From assembly GCF_019049675.1 (NCBI RefSeq), contig NZ_JAFMOW010000054.1:62001-126000 (forward strand): DNA of 64,000 nt, read 5' to 3'. A program made the position numbers and the translations under genes. Shown one piece after another: positions 61,452-64,000 of this stretch. The stretch is from Rahnella bonaserana (GTDB lineage: Bacteria; Pseudomonadota; Gammaproteobacteria; Enterobacterales; Enterobacteriaceae). A model generated the notes under the pieces. The model searched no databases. It was not told where the DNA came from and worked only from the letters and a program-made list of their open reading frames with translations. How positions within the stretch are numbered: position 1 is the stretch's first letter; every line of letters starts with the position of its first letter.

Positions 61452-63314
61452 ATGACAATTAAAAAGCACGTGCTGCTGACGGCATTATCCGTCACGGCTT
61501 TTTCAGGGTGGGCGCAAGACAGCACTTTCACAGATAGCAGCGATAATATGGTCGTTACAGCGAACCGTTTTCCACAGCCCGTTTCTTCTGTATTAGCGCC
61601 GACGGATATCGTCACGCGTGAAGATATCGACAGATGGCAGTCAAAATCCGTGGCCGACGTACTGCGTCGTTTACCTGGCGTGGATATCAGCCAGAGCGGT
61701 GGCATGGGGCAACTGACCTCTGTGTATGTCCGTGGCACCAGCTCCAGCCACACATTGGTCCTGATGGATGGTGTGCGTCTCAATCAGGCGGGTATTTCCG
61801 GATCAGTGGATATCAGCCAGATCCCTCTCTCATTAGTTCAGCGCATTGAATTTATTCGCGGCCCGCGTTCGGCGGTTTATGGCTCGGATGCCATCGGCGG
61901 CGTCATTAATATAATTACGACGCGCGACAAAGACGGCACTACGCTCGGCGCGGGTATCGGCTCGCATGGTTATCAGAACTACAACGGCTCAACGCAGCAG
62001 AAATTAGGCGAGAACACAACGCTGACGGCAGCAGGGGATTACACCTACACCCGCGGGATTGACGTGGTCGCTGACGGGAATAACGGTGGTGTTCCTCAGC
62101 CAGATCGCGACGGTTTCATGAGCAAGACGCTGTATCTGGCGCTGCAACACCAGTTCAATGAAGAGATCAGCGGCTTTGCACGCGCGTACGGATATGATAA
62201 CCGCACGGCTTATGATGCGTATTATTCGCCGGGCAGCGCGCTGATTGATACCCGCCAGCTTTACAGCCGGACATATGACACAGGTCTTCGTTATCAGAAC
62301 GGTATTTACGCCACGCAGTTAATCGGCAGCTACAGCCACGTCAAAGACTATAACTACGATCCGAAATATGGCCCGTATGACGCCTCCGCTTCTCTGGACG
62401 ATTCCGATCAGTACAACGTGCAATGGGGTAATACGTTCCAGATATGGAAAGGGGAAGTCAGCGCAGGTCTGGACTGGCAGAAACTGACTACCGAACCGGG
62501 GACAAGCTATCTGGCTGATGGCTATGACCAGCACAACACCGGCGTGTATCTGACCACGCAGCAAAAAATCAGCGATTTCACCCTCGAAGGCGCGGTGCGC
62601 AGCGACGATAACTCCCAGTTTGGTCAGCACACTACCTGGCAGAGCAGTGCCGCATGGGAATTTATCGACGGCTATCGTTTCATCGCTTCTTACGGCACTG
62701 CCTATAAATCGCCGAACCTGAGCCAGCTCTACAGTGCTTACTATGGCAATCCTGATCTGAAGCCGGAAGAGAGTAAACAATGGGAGGGCGGGCTGGAAGG
62801 TCTGACGGGGCCGCTGGACTGGCGCTTATCTGTCTATCGTAATGATATCGATCAGATGATCTCTTACAACGACTCGACCGATAATTACTACAACATCGGT
62901 AAAGCGACGATTAAAGGCGTGGAATGGACGGGGTCTTTCGATACCGGCCCGTTGCAGCACAAGATAACCCTGGAGTATCTCGACCCGCGTGATGCGACAA
63001 CCAACGACATTCTGACCCGTCGTGCCAAGCAGCAGGCGAAATACCAGATTGACTGGGATATCGCTGACATCGACTGGTCGATCAACTATCAGTATCTGGG
63101 ACAGCGTTACGATACCGACTACGGAACCTATCCTTACCAGACCGTTAAACTGGGCGGCGTCAGTTTGTGGGATCTCGCGGCATCATATCCTGTAACCTCA
63201 CATCTGACAGTTCGTGGTAGAATTGCCAACTTGTTTGATAAAGATTACGAGACGGCTTATGGCTATGCCACACCAGGACGTGAGTATTACCTCTCTGGAA
63301 GCTATACCTTCTGA
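61452..63314 (+). CDS. btuB: Outer-membrane vitamin B12 receptor BtuB
   Basis: A TonB-dependent outer-membrane transporter for cobalamins. The ATG at 61452 gives 620 residues (E. coli 614) with a signal peptide cut at GWAQD; the in-frame ATG at 61278 lies in the riboswitch and is rejected. A TonB box (NMVVTA), plug domain ([38 protein letters not shown]), and 22-strand barrel ending in the aromatic YYLSGSYTF follow. The last 56 bases overlap murI, as in E. coli. Confidence 0.97.
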   Translation: MTIKKHVLLTALSVTAFSGWAQDSTFTDSSDNMVVTANRFPQPVSSVLAPTDIVTREDIDRWQSKSVADVLRRLPGVDISQSGGMGQLTSVYVRGTSSSHTLVLMDGVRLNQAGISGSVDISQIPLSLVQRIEFIRGPRSAVYGSDAIGGVINIITTRDKDGTTLGAGIGSHGYQNYNGSTQQKLGENTTLTAAGDYTYTRGIDVVADGNNGGVPQPDRDGFMSKTLYLALQHQFNEEISGFARAYGYDNRTAYDAYYSPGSALIDTRQLYSRTYDTGLRYQNGIYATQLIGSYSHVKDYNYDPKYGPYDASASLDDSDQYNVQWGNTFQIWKGEVSAGLDWQKLTTEPGTSYLADGYDQHNTGVYLTTQQKISDFTLEGAVRSDDNSQFGQHTTWQSSAAWEFIDGYRFIASYGTAYKSPNLSQLYSAYYGNPDLKPEESKQWEGGLEGLTGPLDWRLSVYRNDIDQMISYNDSTDNYYNIGKATIKGVEWTGSFDTGPLQHKITLEYLDPRDATTNDILTRRAKQQAKYQIDWDIADIDWSINYQYLGQRYDTDYGTYPYQTVKLGGVSLWDLAASYPVTSHLTVRGRIANLFDKDYETAYGYATPGREYYLSGSYTF

Positions 63315-64000
63315 TACAACACAAGTTCCTGACCGCCCGACGGTGCTGGTTTTCGATTCCGGCGTCGGCGGGTTGTCGGTTTATGATGAGGTCCGGCAGA
63401 TGTTGCCGGACCTGCACTTTATATATGCCTTCGATAATGTGGCTTTTCCCTACGGCGAGAAATCCGAAGAGTTTATCGTTGAGCGCGTAGTTGAGATTGT
63501 CACCGCTGTCGCGAAACGCCATCCCCTCTCTATTATTGTTATCGCCTGTAATACCGCGAGCACCGTCTCCCTCCCTGCATTACGCGCCAAATTCAGTTGC
63601 CCTGTTGTCGGGGTTGTCCCTGCGATCAAGCCCGCTGCTAAATTAACGCGTAATGGTGTGGTCGGATTGCTGGCGACGCGCGCAACGGTGCAGCGTCCTT
63701 ATACGTATGATCTGGTCGCACGTTTTGCGACGGATTGTCAGATTCTGATGCTGGGTTCGGCAGAACTGGTAGAACTGGCCGAAGCGAAGCTGCATGGTGA
63801 AGAGGTTTCACTGGTTGCATTGAAGAAAATCCTGCATCCGTGGCTGCGTTTGCGTGAACCGCCGGACACCGTGGTATTAGGTTGCACGCATTTCCCGTTG
63901 CTTTCGCAAGAGCTGTCACAGGTTTTACCTGACGGCACGCGTATGATCGACTCCGGTTCTGCGATTGCCAGACGCGCGCACTGGTTAATTGAGACTTCTC
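63259..64000 (+). CDS. murI: Glutamate racemase (3' end outside window)
   Basis: Makes D-glutamate for peptidoglycan. The frame opens at ATG 63259 inside the end of btuB and runs off the window, giving 247 residues of an expected 285 or so. The substrate loop [16 protein letters not shown], first catalytic Cys97 (ACNTAS), and second Cys in [11 protein letters not shown] near residue 209 are present. The 56-base overlap with btuB is the same as in E. coli, which supports this start over the ATG two codons later. Confidence 0.94.
   Translation, partial: MAMPHQDVSITSLEAIPSDTTQVPDRPTVLVFDSGVGGLSVYDEVRQMLPDLHFIYAFDNVAFPYGEKSEEFIVERVVEIVTAVAKRHPLSIIVIACNTASTVSLPALRAKFSCPVVGVVPAIKPAAKLTRNGVVGLLATRATVQRPYTYDLVARFATDCQILMLGSAELVELAEAKLHGEEVSLVALKKILHPWLRLREPPDTVVLGCTHFPLLSQELSQVLPDGTRMIDSGSAIARRAHWLIETS

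Overview
The window is a stretch of chromosome from a gamma-proteobacterium of the order Enterobacterales. Nearly every protein is close to its Escherichia coli orthologue in sequence and length, and the order follows two E. coli blocks: tdh-yibQ-envC-gpmI-yibN-grxC-secB-gpsA-cysE-trmL-cpxARP-pfkA-sbp-tpiA, then glpFKX-zapB-rraA-menA-hslVU-ftsN-cytR-priA-rpmE-metJBLF-ppc-argECBH-oxyR-sthA-fabR-yijD-trmA-btuB-murI. Several lineage features (no fieF between cpxP and pfkA, emrD between fpr and glpX, a hybrid peroxiredoxin-glutaredoxin beside oxyR, a rhamnogalacturonan-type hydrolase) fit a Yersiniaceae member such as Rahnella, Ewingella, Rouxiella or Serratia. The genus is inferred, not demonstrated. 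No rRNA, tRNA, insertion sequence, prophage or CRISPR array was seen.

Layout. 1-2.6 kb: end of tdh, then two glycosyltransferase genes on the minus strand that probably act in cell-surface polysaccharide synthesis. 2.8-6.7 kb: yibQ, envC, gpmI. 7.0-10.2 kb: yibN-grxC-secB-gpsA-cysE, a plus-strand series covering redox, protein export, phospholipid precursor and cysteine supply. 10.3-13.6 kb: trmL and the Cpx envelope-stress module, including a perfect CpxR box and a conserved CpxQ small RNA. 13.9-24.1 kb: pfkA, sbp, tpiA, yiiQ, yiiR, fpr, emrD and the glycerol operon glpFKX. 24.1-33.5 kb: a 576-base leader region, zapB, rraA, menA, hslVU, ftsN, cytR, priA, rpmE. 33.7-46.8 kb: the methionine genes (metJ, metBL, metF) with tandem met boxes, ppc, and the divergent arginine genes argE and argCBH with paired ARG boxes.

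Accessory parts. At 46.9-52.1 kb a minus-strand island holds a LacI-type regulator, an M20 dipeptidase, fructose-type PTS EIIB and EIIC (fryB, fryC) and an M24 aminopeptidase (ypdF). It resembles the E. coli fry/ypd cluster but lacks the FryA phosphotransfer protein and has a different second peptidase. At 52.3-54.1 kb a peroxiredoxin-glutaredoxin gene is divergent from oxyR, with a near-ideal four-element OxyR site between them. At 56.8-59.8 kb a GPH-family transporter and a GH105 hydrolase (rhiN) follow a KdgR-type operator matching 18 of 19 consensus positions, which points to uptake and breakdown of pectin-derived oligosaccharides.

Nothing in the window looks like a completely new molecular machine. 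The best leads are the PTS-peptidase island with its two candidate operators, the KdgR-controlled pectin pair, the OxyR site placed for divergent control, the structured zapB leader with a six-codon reading frame, and several 5' leader hairpins (trmL, hslV, argB).
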